A stretch of DNA of 64,000 nucleotides from Chloroflexota bacterium (lineage in GTDB: Bacteria > Chloroflexota > Anaerolineae > Aggregatilineales > Phototrophicaceae): the NCBI GenBank assembly GCA_020161935.1, contig JAIUNI010000001.1, forward strand, positions 1,426,001 through 1,490,000. Reading direction: 5' to 3'. A program made the position numbers and the translations under genes. Under the pieces are notes generated by a model, which saw nothing but the letters and a program-made list of their open reading frames with translations, made no database searches and was not told the origin of the DNA. Position 1 is the first letter of the stretch, and every line of letters begins with the position of its first letter. Positions 1-7,950 of this stretch are shown piece after piece.

Positions 1-528
1 GACCTGCCCCCTGCCGTCCCTATTACCGCGCAAAGTCTGTTCGGGCTGCTCGATCTGGCTTACGACTGCGACACCAAAATGATCTATGCCTCGTCGGTGC
101 TAGGTTCGACGCAAACCCAGATGGCAGGGCGGATTTATCAGATTGACCCCGCAACCCGCAGCGTGAAAGCTATCCTAGAAGGGATTGATGGATTCGGCCT
201 CGGCATCTTCAACGATATGCGCGGCAAGCGCCTGTACATCGGCCTCGCCCGTTCGCCGGAGATTTACTCGGTTGGCTTGAGCAACAACGGCGACATGGGG
301 AACGACTTGCGCTATGAAATGTCGATCACGGACGTATCGGAGGCTTATGTGGATGACCGCGCACGGTCGATTGTATTCCAGAGCCAAACGCAGATGGTGA
401 TCAAAACGCTCAAGTTTAACTACAACCTTGTCGCACCGTCGGAAACACGTCAAACGATCCTCGTGTATACCTATGACTCCAACGCGGACAACTGGCAGTA
501 CACCAGTTCGCAAGTCACCAGCGAGTAA
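1..528 (+). CDS. C-terminal part of a hypothetical secreted/beta-propeller-like protein (cut by left edge)
   Basis: The reading frame is open from base 1, so only the last 175 residues are visible and the true start lies outside the window. The visible part alternates short beta-strand-like segments with turns: residues ~18-35 (LAYDCDTKMIYASSVL) are followed by GRIYQIDPATRSV and later GKRLYIGLA and EIYSVGL. That spacing is typical of beta-propeller or WD40-like extracellular repeats. No catalytic motif or membrane segment is visible in the fragment. The gene ends with TAA at 526-528, immediately before a strong hairpin terminator shared with the convergent GH4 gene. The function is unknown; the propeller reading is an inference from strand pattern only. 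Confidence 0.6.
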   Translation, partial: DLPPAVPITAQSLFGLLDLAYDCDTKMIYASSVLGSTQTQMAGRIYQIDPATRSVKAILEGIDGFGLGIFNDMRGKRLYIGLARSPEIYSVGLSNNGDMGNDLRYEMSITDVSEAYVDDRARSIVFQSQTQMVIKTLKFNYNLVAPSETRQTILVYTYDSNADNWQYTSSQVTSE

Positions 529-532
529 ACAA

Positions 533-556
533 AAAGGCGCAAGTGTTTGCGCCTTT
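533..556. terminator. Bidirectional rho-independent terminator
   Basis: A perfect 10-bp stem (AAAGGCGCAA / TTGCGCCTTT) with a GTGT loop lies between two convergent genes. On the minus strand it runs into a T tract and on the plus strand it follows an A tract, so it can end both the gene at 1-528 and the GH4 gene. Confidence 0.85.
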
Positions 557-579
557 AAGGTGCTCAATCCCAAAAACGA

Positions 580-1875
580 TTAGTGGTATTCCGGCAGCCA
601 GCTACCGTGAGCCTCAATCAGGTCATCGACCAGTGACCAAATTTGGTCGAGGCTGAGTTCGGCGGCGGTGTGCGGGTCGAGCATCGCAGCATGGTAAATA
701 TGCTCGCGCTTTTGGGTAAGCGCGGCTTCCACCACCAGCGACTGCACATTCAAGTTGGTTTGCATCAGCGCGGCTAACTGCGGCGGCAGTGTGCCAATGT
801 GTGTCGGCTGCAAGCCGCTCTTGTCGACCAGTACCGGCACTTCGACGCAGCAGCCATCCGGCAGGTTGTCGATCAAGCCACGGTTCGGTACGTTACCATA
901 CACAACACGCGGGATGCCGGTTTCTTGGCTGTGGATAATCAACGAGCCGTATTCCATGCTGCGGTGAACCTCAATCGGTGCGCCACCTTCGAGCGCGGAA
1001 CGCTGCTTTTCCCAATTGGCGATCTGCACTTCGCAGCGGCGAATGTACTCGTCCAGCGGAATGTTAAATTCCTCGATCAAATCAGGACGGTCACGCTTGA
1101 TGAAGTATGGTGTATATTCGCTGAAGTGTTCGCTGCTTTCGGTGACGAAGTAACCCAAACGCTTAAGCATCTCGTAGCGCACGCGGTTCCAATCGGGTTG
1201 GCGGCCGTCTGCCAGCACCTTACGGATTTGCGGGTACAAATCCTCGCCGTTACGTTCGAACTTCAGGTAGAACGCCATGTGGTTAATGCCAGCGGCGACA
1301 TAGTTGATCTCGTCAATCGGGATGCCGATGTCGTCCGCCAACTGCCCTGCCGTCCCCTGTACGCTGTGGCACAAGCCGACCGTCTTGATCGTGCTGGCGC
1401 GGCTGATCGCCCAGCAGTTCATCACCATCGGGTTCACATACTGGAGGAAGGTGACATCCGGGCAAAGTTCTTCCATGTCGCGGCACATATCCAGCAGCAC
1501 GGGAATGGTTCGCAGCCCGCGCATGATACCGCCGATGCCGAGGGTGTCGGCAATCGTCTGGCGCAAACCGTACTTCTTCGGGATTTCAAAGTCCACAACC
1601 GTACCCGGCTTGTACCCCGCTACCTGAATCATGCTGATGGCATAGTCCGCGCCGTCCAGCGCTTCGCGGCGGTTGGTGGTCGCGGTGATGGTCGGGTTAG
1701 CACCAATCGCCTCGGCAACACGGTGGGCGACGACTTCCGACGTTTGCAAACGGGTTTCGTCAATATCGTGCAGCGCAATGTGGCTGTTCGCCAGTTCAGG
1801 GAACGAGAGAATATCGCCCATCAGGTTTTTGGCGAAAACCGTACTCCCTGCCCCAATAAATGTAATCTTCGGCAT
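580..1875 (-). CDS. GH4 family alpha-galactosidase/6-phospho-glycosidase-type glycosidase (MelA-like)
   Basis: A 431-residue protein, the usual length for glycoside hydrolase family 4. The N-terminus is a Rossmann dinucleotide site (ITFIGAGST, residues 4-12). The family's metal-binding motif is present as CHSVQGT with Cys169, and a second metal ligand as GINHM with His199. GH4 enzymes use NAD+ and a divalent metal such as Mn2+ for redox-assisted cleavage. The motif CHSVQGT and the length are closest to the MelA alpha-galactosidase branch, but substrate (alpha-galactoside, galacturonide or alpha-glucoside) cannot be fixed from sequence alone. There is no signal peptide, so it acts in the cytoplasm on imported sugar. 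The start ATG is at 1873-1875 and the gene stands alone, with no transporter beside it. Confidence 0.88.
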   Translation of the reverse strand: MPKITFIGAGSTVFAKNLMGDILSFPELANSHIALHDIDETRLQTSEVVAHRVAEAIGANPTITATTNRREALDGADYAISMIQVAGYKPGTVVDFEIPKKYGLRQTIADTLGIGGIMRGLRTIPVLLDMCRDMEELCPDVTFLQYVNPMVMNCWAISRASTIKTVGLCHSVQGTAGQLADDIGIPIDEINYVAAGINHMAFYLKFERNGEDLYPQIRKVLADGRQPDWNRVRYEMLKRLGYFVTESSEHFSEYTPYFIKRDRPDLIEEFNIPLDEYIRRCEVQIANWEKQRSALEGGAPIEVHRSMEYGSLIIHSQETGIPRVVYGNVPNRGLIDNLPDGCCVEVPVLVDKSGLQPTHIGTLPPQLAALMQTNLNVQSLVVEAALTQKREHIYHAAMLDPHTAAELSLDQIWSLVDDLIEAHGSWLPEYH

Positions 1876-2084
1876 TTTAGCTTAAACCCTTTCTAAGGTA
1901 TGTAAAACAATGAAGTGCATCCAAACGGGAACAACAAATTCGTGTCGGCTCAATAATGAGTTCATCTCCATACTATCGCGTATTCGAAATACACACTAAG
2001 CTAACACAAGGTACGTAAAAAAGCACCTGTACCACACGTCTAAAGTGATAGACGCAATCAGCCAGAGAATTGGCGCGTCACCCC

Positions 2085-2113
2085 TTGTCAGGCAGGAGCA
2101 AATCTGATAACCT
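2085..2113 (+). promoter_or_regulatory. Predicted sigma-A promoter of the metal ABC operon
   Basis: TTGTCA at 2085-2090 and TAACCT at 2108-2113 are separated by 17 bases. The predicted start of transcription falls on the palindrome at 2120-2136. The rest of 1876-2174 between the divergent genes holds nothing else that I recognise. Confidence 0.5.
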
Positions 2114-2119
2114 GCATGG

Positions 2120-2136
2120 ATGATACACAGTATCAT
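2120..2136. promoter_or_regulatory. Perfect palindrome, candidate metal-responsive operator
   Basis: ATGATAC-ACA-GTATCAT is a perfect 7-3-7 inverted repeat located just downstream of the predicted -10 element and ~39 bases before the TTG start of the ABC ATPase. A repressor bound here would cover the transcription start. Mn/Zn/Fe ABC operons are commonly controlled by DtxR/MntR- or Fur/Zur-type repressors. Which family binds here cannot be read from the site. Confidence 0.5.
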
Positions 2137-2174
2137 TTAACTTGTTTTTGTCCACAGATCTAGGTGAAGTCACG

Positions 2175-2978
2175 TTGTCGGTCATTCCGTTTTTCCCGTA
2201 TAAAAAATATAGCGGCGCTTCCAGCAAAGCAACCGCTGCACCCTTCGCGGTGGATGTTGACCAGTTAAGCGTTGGGTATCCCAGCGGCGATCAAATGTAC
2301 GCGCTGGATAATGTCAGCTTGCAGGTGCCGTCCGGCGCACGAATCGCCCTCGTTGGCCCCAACGGCGCGGGTAAATCCACCCTGCTAAAGGCCATCGCGG
2401 GGCTGTTAAAAGTCCAATCCGGCAGCATTCATCTATACGGCAATCCGGTCGGTGCGGAACCGCAGCGTGTGGCTTACCTCCCGCAGCGTGGCGAAATCGA
2501 CTGGCGCTTCCCCATCAGCTTGCATAAGCTGGTCGTCACCGGTCGCTATGTTCACCTCGGCTGGTTCCGGCGACCGTCCGCTGATGACCACAAAAAGGCT
2601 GATGAAATGATCCGGCGGTTGGGCTTGAGCGCCCTCGCCGACCGCCAAATCGGGCAGCTTTCCGGGGGGCAGCAGCAGCGTGCCTTACTCGCCCGTGCGC
2701 TTACCCAGAACGCTGACTTGCTCCTACTCGATGAACCTCTAAACGCGGTTGACTCCCAAACCCGCGCTGTCATCGCCGATGTCTTGAACCAACTCCAGCG
2801 CGAGGGTAAAACAGTCCTCGCCGCCACGCACGACTTAGGCCGCCTCGAAACCGACTACGACGATGCCATGTATCTGGCGGAAGGTCGTGAAGTCGCCCCA
2901 CCCCCCGGCGCATTCACGGGTCAAGTTCGCACCAAACTCGCCCAACCGAAACCCACATTCACGCATAAGGCGGGCTAA
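2175..2978 (+). CDS. Metal (Mn/Zn/Fe-type) ABC transporter ATP-binding protein
   Basis: This is the ATPase of a high-affinity divalent-metal importer, energising the membrane permease encoded next. It has Walker A (GPNGAGKST, residues 61-69), the signature LSGGQQQR, Walker B LLLLDEP and the H-loop ATHD. The stretch IDWRFPISL...GRYVHLGW is characteristic of the Mn/Zn/Fe branch (SitB/PsaB/MntB type). I chose the TTG start at 2175 because AGGTGA (2162-2167) lies 7 bases upstream; an in-frame TTG at 2142 would add 11 residues without a ribosome site and would overlap the operator region more closely. The stop codon overlaps the permease start by one base (TAATG), so the two are translationally coupled. 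No periplasmic metal-binding protein gene is present here. Confidence 0.88.
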   Translation: MSVIPFFPYKKYSGASSKATAAPFAVDVDQLSVGYPSGDQMYALDNVSLQVPSGARIALVGPNGAGKSTLLKAIAGLLKVQSGSIHLYGNPVGAEPQRVAYLPQRGEIDWRFPISLHKLVVTGRYVHLGWFRRPSADDHKKADEMIRRLGLSALADRQIGQLSGGQQQRALLARALTQNADLLLLDEPLNAVDSQTRAVIADVLNQLQREGKTVLAATHDLGRLETDYDDAMYLAEGREVAPPPGAFTGQVRTKLAQPKPTFTHKAG

Positions 2979-3814
2979 TGGACTGGCTGATCGAACCACT
3001 GCGTTATTCATTCATGCAAACCGCTATTTTGGCGGCTGTGCTTGTCGGCGCAACCTGTGCAACCATCGGCGTGTACGTCGTGCTGCGGCGGATGGCCTTT
3101 ATCGGTGATGCTCTCGCGCATACCGCCCTACCCGGCTTAGTGGTCGCCTATCTCAACGGCTGGAACTTGTTCGGCGGCGCGGTGGTCGCAGGGTTACTCA
3201 CAGCACTCGGCATCGGCTGGCTGTCGCGGCGGGAAGAAGTGCGCGAGGACACCGCAATCGGCATTCTGTTTACCGGTATGTTCGCCCTCGGCATCCTGCT
3301 CATCAGCACCACCCGTTCCTTCCGTGATCTCACCCATATCCTATTCGGCAATATCCTCGGCGTAACGACGAGTGACCTGCTGCTCATTGGCATTGTGACC
3401 GTCATCACATTGGTTGCCCTCGTCGCCTTCCACAAGGAGTTCGAACTCACCTCATTCGACCCCATCCACGCCGAAGTCATCGGCCTCCGTGCTGACCGGC
3501 TGCGTTACCTGCTGCTCATCCTACTCTCGCTCACGGTTGTCACCAGTATTCAGGTCGTCGGGGTTGTCCTCACCAGCGCCATGTTGGTGACACCCGCCGC
3601 CACCGCCGCGCTGCTCACCAATCGGCTACCCCGTATGATGCTCATTGCCGCGCTGATTGCGATTGCGTCCGGCGTGATCGGCCTCTATATCTCGTTCTAT
3701 CAGAATGTTGCTTCGGGCGCGGCCATCGTGTTGGTGGCGACCGTGTGCTTCGGCCTCGCGTGGGTTGTGCGGATCATCAAAAGCCGAATGGCAGCCAAAA
3801 CAATTCCCGCTTAA
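2978..3814 (+). CDS. Metal ABC transporter permease (ZnuB/MntC family)
   Basis: A 278-residue, strongly hydrophobic protein with about eight predicted membrane helices. It matches the ABC-3 family of Mn/Zn/Fe permeases: it begins with the typical ...FMQTAILAAVLVG segment and has the conserved RRMAFIGDALAHTALPG loop in the first third. This loop contacts the ATPase. The gene starts inside the stop codon of the ATPase gene (TAATG at 2976-2980), so both subunits should be made together. The transport complex still needs a solute-binding protein, which must be encoded outside this window. Confidence 0.9.
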   Translation: MDWLIEPLRYSFMQTAILAAVLVGATCATIGVYVVLRRMAFIGDALAHTALPGLVVAYLNGWNLFGGAVVAGLLTALGIGWLSRREEVREDTAIGILFTGMFALGILLISTTRSFRDLTHILFGNILGVTTSDLLLIGIVTVITLVALVAFHKEFELTSFDPIHAEVIGLRADRLRYLLLILLSLTVVTSIQVVGVVLTSAMLVTPAATAALLTNRLPRMMLIAALIAIASGVIGLYISFYQNVASGAAIVLVATVCFGLAWVVRIIKSRMAAKTIPA

Positions 3815-3863
3815 TTTGATCCATTGCCTGCGCTATAATAGGTACGGCACATTCGGAGTGATT

Positions 3864-4091
3864 ATGTCAAATTCGCCGTCCCCTATGAACAAAAATAATC
3901 TCACCCGCGCGGGTGTCGCGGGCGCGTTACTCGCCGTTTTCGGTATCGTCCTCTTTATCGTCCTGTGGGTGCTGCTGGGTTCCGCCCAAGTCGCGTCGTT
4001 ACCGCGTTTATTCACGTCGCTGTGCGTCCCACCAGCCGTCATCGCGGCCATCATCGGCGCATACATCCTCATCAAACGCCCGCACAAATAA
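3864..4091 (+). CDS. Small hypothetical membrane protein, two helices
   Basis: A 75-residue protein starting at ATG 3864, with GGAGTG (3855-3860) upstream. A polar N-terminus of about 18 residues is followed by a long hydrophobic helix (about residues 18-41, GALLAVFGIVLFIVLWVLL) and a second one (about residues 50-68, PPAVIAAIIGAYILI), ending in a basic tail KRPHK. A TATAAT-like hexamer at 3834-3839 may be its -10 element. I do not recognise the family. Its last 84 bases overlap, on the opposite strand, the 3' end of the methyltransferase gene, which is unusual; either the overlap is real or the methyltransferase has lost its original stop. Confidence 0.5.
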   Translation: MSNSPSPMNKNNLTRAGVAGALLAVFGIVLFIVLWVLLGSAQVASLPRLFTSLCVPPAVIAAIIGAYILIKRPHK

Positions 4092-4790
4092 CCGTCGAGC
4101 CTTACGGAAGCGATAAACAATGACGACCGGTGTACCTAAACGTGCATCATCGTCTTGAAAGCGCACGCTTGCATCCTGCCCCAAACGCGGCTCCAAAACG
4201 CCGTCAATCACCAGTCCCGCTTTTTCAGCCGCAGCGTGATAATCCGCATACAGGTGAACATGATGCTCGACCGCGAACGTTTTCCCTGCTGCGTCGGTAA
4301 AGGTTCTGCGCTGCCCATTCAGGAAGATGAAAGGGTGGAAGTCACTCACCAGCGCATGACCGCCCTGTTTCAGCACCCTGCCGATTTCCGAAAGGCTGGC
4401 ATCCAACGCCGGCAGATGCCCCAACGCCAACCCGCACAACATCACATCGACGGATGCTGAGGCTAACGGTATCGCCTCGGTCGTACTCACGGCCTTCGCC
4501 GCGTGTGGGTTCACCCGCAGCATCGGTGGGCTGTTATCAAACCCGACGGCACTCGCCGCGCCTTGTTGTAGAGCAATTTGAGTATACCTTCCGCTGCCAC
4601 ACGCCAAATCCAACACGCGCATCCCACCCAGCGGCGGACACAACCGCAGCATGGCCGCTTCTTCAGCCTGCATCAGCACGTTATGGGCATATGGCGGGTA
4701 ACTGGCTGCCCACCGTTCGTAGGCGGCTACACTTGGCAGCGTGACCGGCGCGACAGATGGACGCAAGCGGCGCAACAAAGATTTCAGCAT
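4008..4790 (-). CDS. Class I SAM-dependent methyltransferase
   Basis: A 260-residue protein with a Methyltransf_11-like core. The SAM motif I is VLDLACGSGRYT (residues 59-70), with an acidic residue at the end of strand 2 (VGFDNS) and the post-motif segment VLKQGGHALVSDFHP. The substrate is unknown. The protein is the third gene of a minus-strand cassette (radical SAM, membrane protein, methyltransferase) with gaps of only 3-4 bases, so it probably modifies the same product or small molecule. The last ~28 residues (rich in Arg, Asp and Trp) do not look like the family and lie antisense to the small membrane protein at 3864-4091, suggesting that the reading frame runs on past its ancestral stop. 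Confidence 0.78.
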   Translation of the reverse strand: MLKSLLRRLRPSVAPVTLPSVAAYERWAASYPPYAHNVLMQAEEAAMLRLCPPLGGMRVLDLACGSGRYTQIALQQGAASAVGFDNSPPMLRVNPHAAKAVSTTEAIPLASASVDVMLCGLALGHLPALDASLSEIGRVLKQGGHALVSDFHPFIFLNGQRRTFTDAAGKTFAVEHHVHLYADYHAAAEKAGLVIDGVLEPRLGQDASVRFQDDDARLGTPVVIVYRFRKARRLFVRAFDEDVCADDGRDDGWWDAQRRE

Positions 4791-4793
4791 GAA

Positions 4794-5327
4794 TTAGTGA
4801 CCTGTGTAAAAGAATTCTTCGTCGCGCGGGTTGGGTTCTTCTTCCCGTATGGTTCCCATGATGACAAAATCCGCCCACAGCAGGAAAAGGGAGTCGCTGC
4901 TGTTATAGGTCAACCGTGCCCGAAGCGGCAAATGCAGCCACATATAACCGATGCGGCGGCGTTCATAACGGGTTGTGCGCTCACGGAGTTCATGGTACCA
5001 ACGCGGAAACCGCATCAGTTTGAGGTTAATTTTCTTTGAGATTTGCGGATAGGTATAACTTGCGCCGACGAGAAAGATCAAGAACACGCCCACGGTGCTG
5101 AGGGTAAACGACAAGCTGGAATAACCCGTCGCCCATAAGCCGCCGCAAAAACACAGGATACCCGTCCATAAAAAGAGCGACTGCGCGGGCATATAAAGTT
5201 TTTCGTCCGGCCCATATTCGGAAAATGTCTTGATAATCGGTTCTTTGTACGTGCCAATGATGATGAGTGTAACCCGTATCAAGAACCCCAGACAAACCGC
5301 CGTTAACAATGCGAGAATAACGGTCAT
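4794..5327 (-). CDS. Hypothetical membrane protein of the radical SAM cassette
   Basis: A 177-residue protein that I do not recognise. It begins with a hydrophobic helix (residues ~2-24, VILALLTAVCLGFLIRVTLI), followed by a polar loop and two more helices (about 48-70 and 75-95). The C-terminal half is basic and aromatic (RFPRWYHELRERTTRYERR) and ends in an acidic tail. The topology suggests three membrane helices and a cytoplasmic C-terminal domain. It sits 4 bases after the radical SAM gene and 3 bases before the methyltransferase gene, so all three are probably one transcript. A role as membrane anchor or exporter for the cassette's product is possible, but nothing in the sequence proves it. 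Confidence 0.6.
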   Translation of the reverse strand: MTVILALLTAVCLGFLIRVTLIIIGTYKEPIIKTFSEYGPDEKLYMPAQSLFLWTGILCFCGGLWATGYSSLSFTLSTVGVFLIFLVGASYTYPQISKKINLKLMRFPRWYHELRERTTRYERRRIGYMWLHLPLRARLTYNSSDSLFLLWADFVIMGTIREEEPNPRDEEFFYTGH

Positions 5328-5331
5328 ACCG

Positions 5332-6402
5332 TTACATCCTCAATAGTGCGCGAGGCCCCTTATACAACGGGCAAACACAGCGCTCGCATTCCGCCCGCTG
5401 GCCGGACTTATACGCTTGCCGCAGTGCTTGTGCCACCGGCGTATTAATTGCCTTGGATAAATTTTCACCAACCGAAAGCCGCCCATACGAGGGTAAAAAG
5501 TAGCAGGGTCTCAAGGTGCCGTCCACTTCAATTACCGTCGAAATGTGTGGCGAATTGCAGCGCGGGCGTGGAAAATCTGCTTCGCCATTCAGCGCCGCGA
5601 AGTAGCGCACCATCGACCGGAATTTCGCTGGCGACTCAGCGATCAATCCGCTGTCAAAATCGTCGGCGAAATCCGTAATCACCTGCTCGACAACCTGCTC
5701 AAATGCCGCTACATCATTTAGATCGAGCGCCGTTGGTGCGGGCGCTTGCATCACAGGGATAGCAGCGCCGCCCCCACCTGCAAGCTGTAACGCCGGATCA
5801 GCCACGAAACGCGGGCCAAAGGCGTATTGGTTGCTGACATCGACCGTCAAGAAGCTGACGCGGTTCGCACCGGCTTGCTTCGCCGCTTCGATGATCTGCG
5901 GCATCTCGCGGAAATTCGAACGCTGTATCGTCGTACGAATGGCAACCGGAATGCCACGCGCCCGCGCCGCGCGAATGCCATCTAAAATGAGGTCAAACGC
6001 ATCGACCCCGCGTATTGCGTCATACGTGTTGGCAGTCCCGCCGTCTAAGCTGACGATCACTTCATCCACATTCCCAACCAGATCATCCGCCTGTTTGCGA
6101 AGCAGCAAGCCGTTGGTCAGCAGCATGACGAACGTGCCTTCATCGCGGAAGCGCCGCGCGATCTGCGGCCATTGGGGGTGCTGCATTGCCTCGCCACCGC
6201 TTAGGAGTACCCACCGTGTTTGCAATTCCTCAAAGGCGGAGGCAATTTCGTCTACTAATTCCATTTTCATATTACGGCGCGGATTACGCCAGATGTCACA
6301 GGTTACGCAGCGGCTGTTACAACCATCCGTCAGATAGAGAACAACCAGTGGCAGGGTATAGAGTTGGTCGCTAACGAGGTTGAGAAGGTGTTTCGGTTTC
6401 AT
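5332..6402 (-). CDS. Radical SAM protein with C-terminal SPASM-like cysteines
   Basis: A 356-residue protein. The radical SAM 4Fe-4S motif is CNSRCVTC (Cys28, Cys32, Cys35), followed by the glycine motif LLSGGEAMQHP. These enzymes cleave S-adenosylmethionine to a 5'-deoxyadenosyl radical. The C-terminal third holds additional cysteines (a CN, a CYF and a final CERCVC group), a pattern like SPASM or twitch domains that bind extra Fe-S clusters and often act on peptides or proteins. An unusual Gly/Ala/Pro-rich insertion (AGGGGAAIPV) lies near the middle. It heads the minus-strand cassette with a membrane protein and a methyltransferase. The substrate is unknown, and no short precursor-peptide gene is evident next to it. 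Confidence 0.82.
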   Translation of the reverse strand: MKPKHLLNLVSDQLYTLPLVVLYLTDGCNSRCVTCDIWRNPRRNMKMELVDEIASAFEELQTRWVLLSGGEAMQHPQWPQIARRFRDEGTFVMLLTNGLLLRKQADDLVGNVDEVIVSLDGGTANTYDAIRGVDAFDLILDGIRAARARGIPVAIRTTIQRSNFREMPQIIEAAKQAGANRVSFLTVDVSNQYAFGPRFVADPALQLAGGGGAAIPVMQAPAPTALDLNDVAAFEQVVEQVITDFADDFDSGLIAESPAKFRSMVRYFAALNGEADFPRPRCNSPHISTVIEVDGTLRPCYFLPSYGRLSVGENLSKAINTPVAQALRQAYKSGQRAECERCVCPLYKGPRALLRM

Positions 6403-6523
6403 AATTATGCAGTATACCCCGAATATCCCATCAACGCAGACTATCCCTCGTGGTATTCTATGTTAGAATGAATCACTAAAACATCCGTGCGGGCAACCTA
6501 CGCCCACAATCAATTTAGAAATT

Positions 6524-7897
6524 ATGGCAAATCTCGACCTGATAAAATCTGAGCAGGGGCCGCGTCTCGCGTTCCTCGAAAAAGCCGAAGTCAACGCTAT
6601 CGCCGAAACGCTGGTGGCCTTTGCCAACACCGAAGGCGGTACGATTGTTTTCGGCTTGAAGGACGATGGCGAAATCGCGCCCAAGAAGATTGAAACCAAA
6701 GCCCTCGAAAAAGCGCTGCGCGAGGCGGACACCGCCTGTAACCCGCCGGTGGTCGTTGGGAATTGGGAAGAGATCGAGAGTGAAAAAGGCACGGTGTTTA
6801 CGGTCCGTGTGCCGCGCAGCATCGAACTCCATGCCCTATCCGATGGGCGGGTACTCATCCGCAGCGGTGTGAAAAATCGCCCCCTCGGCGGTCAAGAAAT
6901 CCTAAAACTCGCCAGCGCCAAGAACACAGGCGACTTTGAAACCGAAACCGTCCCCGGCGCGACGATTGACGACTTCAGCAACAAAATGATTACCGAATAT
7001 CTGGCGAAACGCGCCGAGCGTACCAAGCGCCCTTATAACGGTAAGGTCGCGGATCTGCTCAAAGAAATCGGCGCGACCGATAAGGACGGCAAAGCGACCG
7101 TCAACGGCATTCTCATGTTCAGCGAGTACCCGCAGCATTGGATACCGCAAAGCAGCGTCGTGTTTGCCAAGTTCGTCGGCAAAACCCCGCGCGGCGAAAA
7201 TGGCCTCGCCGGTTATACCCGCCGTGAAGAACTGACCGGCCCCCTGCCCCGCCTAATTGAGAACGCATGGAACTTGATCTGGAGCGAAATGGCCGTGAGC
7301 GCGGTCGTTAAAGGCTTGGAGCGCGAAGAAACCTACGAATATCCGCAGTTCGCCGTCCGCGAAGCCATCGTGAACGCCATCTGCCACCGCGATTACCGGC
7401 TGAAGGGTCGGCGCATCGAAATCCGCATGTATTCCGACCGTCTTGAAGTCATCTCCCCCGGTGGCCTGCCGGGTTTCATCACCGTCGAGAATATCGTCGA
7501 GGAACATTTCAGCCGCAACCCGCGCATCGTGAACGGTCTATTCCAGTGGGGTTACATCGAAGAACTCGGTTTGGGTATCGACCGCATGATGGAAGTCATG
7601 CAGCAAGCCGGGCATAAGCCGCCGTATTTCGATGCCCGCCCCTACAGTTTTGCCGTGACGCTGTACAACGAGCGCGAGAAGCAAAAAGCGCCCGAATGGT
7701 CACGCAACACCAATCACCGCCAAGCCCGCGCCCTGCAATACATCCGCGATCACGGCTCGATCACCAACCGCGAATACCGCAGTTTGTGTCAGGGCGTATC
7801 TGCCGAAACACTGCGTCTCGATCTGGCTGATATGGTGGAGCAAGGAATTTTGCTTAAAGTAGGCTCTAAGAAGGGTACCTACTATATTCTGAAATAA
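6524..7897 (+). CDS. AlbA_2 (Schlafen/AAA-4-like) domain transcriptional regulator-type protein
   Basis: A 457-residue protein with the architecture usually annotated as a RecG-like putative DNA-binding protein. The AlbA_2 domain occupies about residues 10-130 and carries the motif VAFANTEGGTIVFGLKDDG. The middle contains the HATPase_c_4-type segment with EAIVNAICHRDY, the stretch RLEVISPGGLPG and the closing motif NPRIVNGLFQWGYIEELGLGI. A C-terminal winged helix (about residues 405-457, NREYRSLCQG...GSKKGTYYIL) likely binds DNA. Such proteins are widespread and poorly understood, and some are linked to defence or stress control. It is followed by a hairpin and then by the histidine kinase gene in the same direction. 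Confidence 0.8.
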   Translation: MANLDLIKSEQGPRLAFLEKAEVNAIAETLVAFANTEGGTIVFGLKDDGEIAPKKIETKALEKALREADTACNPPVVVGNWEEIESEKGTVFTVRVPRSIELHALSDGRVLIRSGVKNRPLGGQEILKLASAKNTGDFETETVPGATIDDFSNKMITEYLAKRAERTKRPYNGKVADLLKEIGATDKDGKATVNGILMFSEYPQHWIPQSSVVFAKFVGKTPRGENGLAGYTRREELTGPLPRLIENAWNLIWSEMAVSAVVKGLEREETYEYPQFAVREAIVNAICHRDYRLKGRRIEIRMYSDRLEVISPGGLPGFITVENIVEEHFSRNPRIVNGLFQWGYIEELGLGIDRMMEVMQQAGHKPPYFDARPYSFAVTLYNEREKQKAPEWSRNTNHRQARALQYIRDHGSITNREYRSLCQGVSAETLRLDLADMVEQGILLKVGSKKGTYYILK

Positions 7898-7901
7898 AGG
7901 A

Positions 7902-7934
7902 GTCCTGACCAATCCGTTGTCCTTCGGTCAGGAC
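7902..7934 (+). terminator. Hairpin between AlbA_2 gene and histidine kinase gene
   Basis: GTCCTGACC and GGTCAGGAC form a 9-bp stem with a 15-base loop, followed by AAGGTTTTG. The T run is short, so this may be a partial terminator or an intergenic processing hairpin rather than a full stop. Confidence 0.5.
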
Positions 7935-7950
7935 AAGGTTTTGTAAGGCT

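Noticed and set aside
799-1896. A 365-codon open frame on the plus strand
   Set aside because: It lies fully antisense to the GH4 gene, whose motifs and length are normal. The frame has no family resemblance and arises from codon bias of the true gene.
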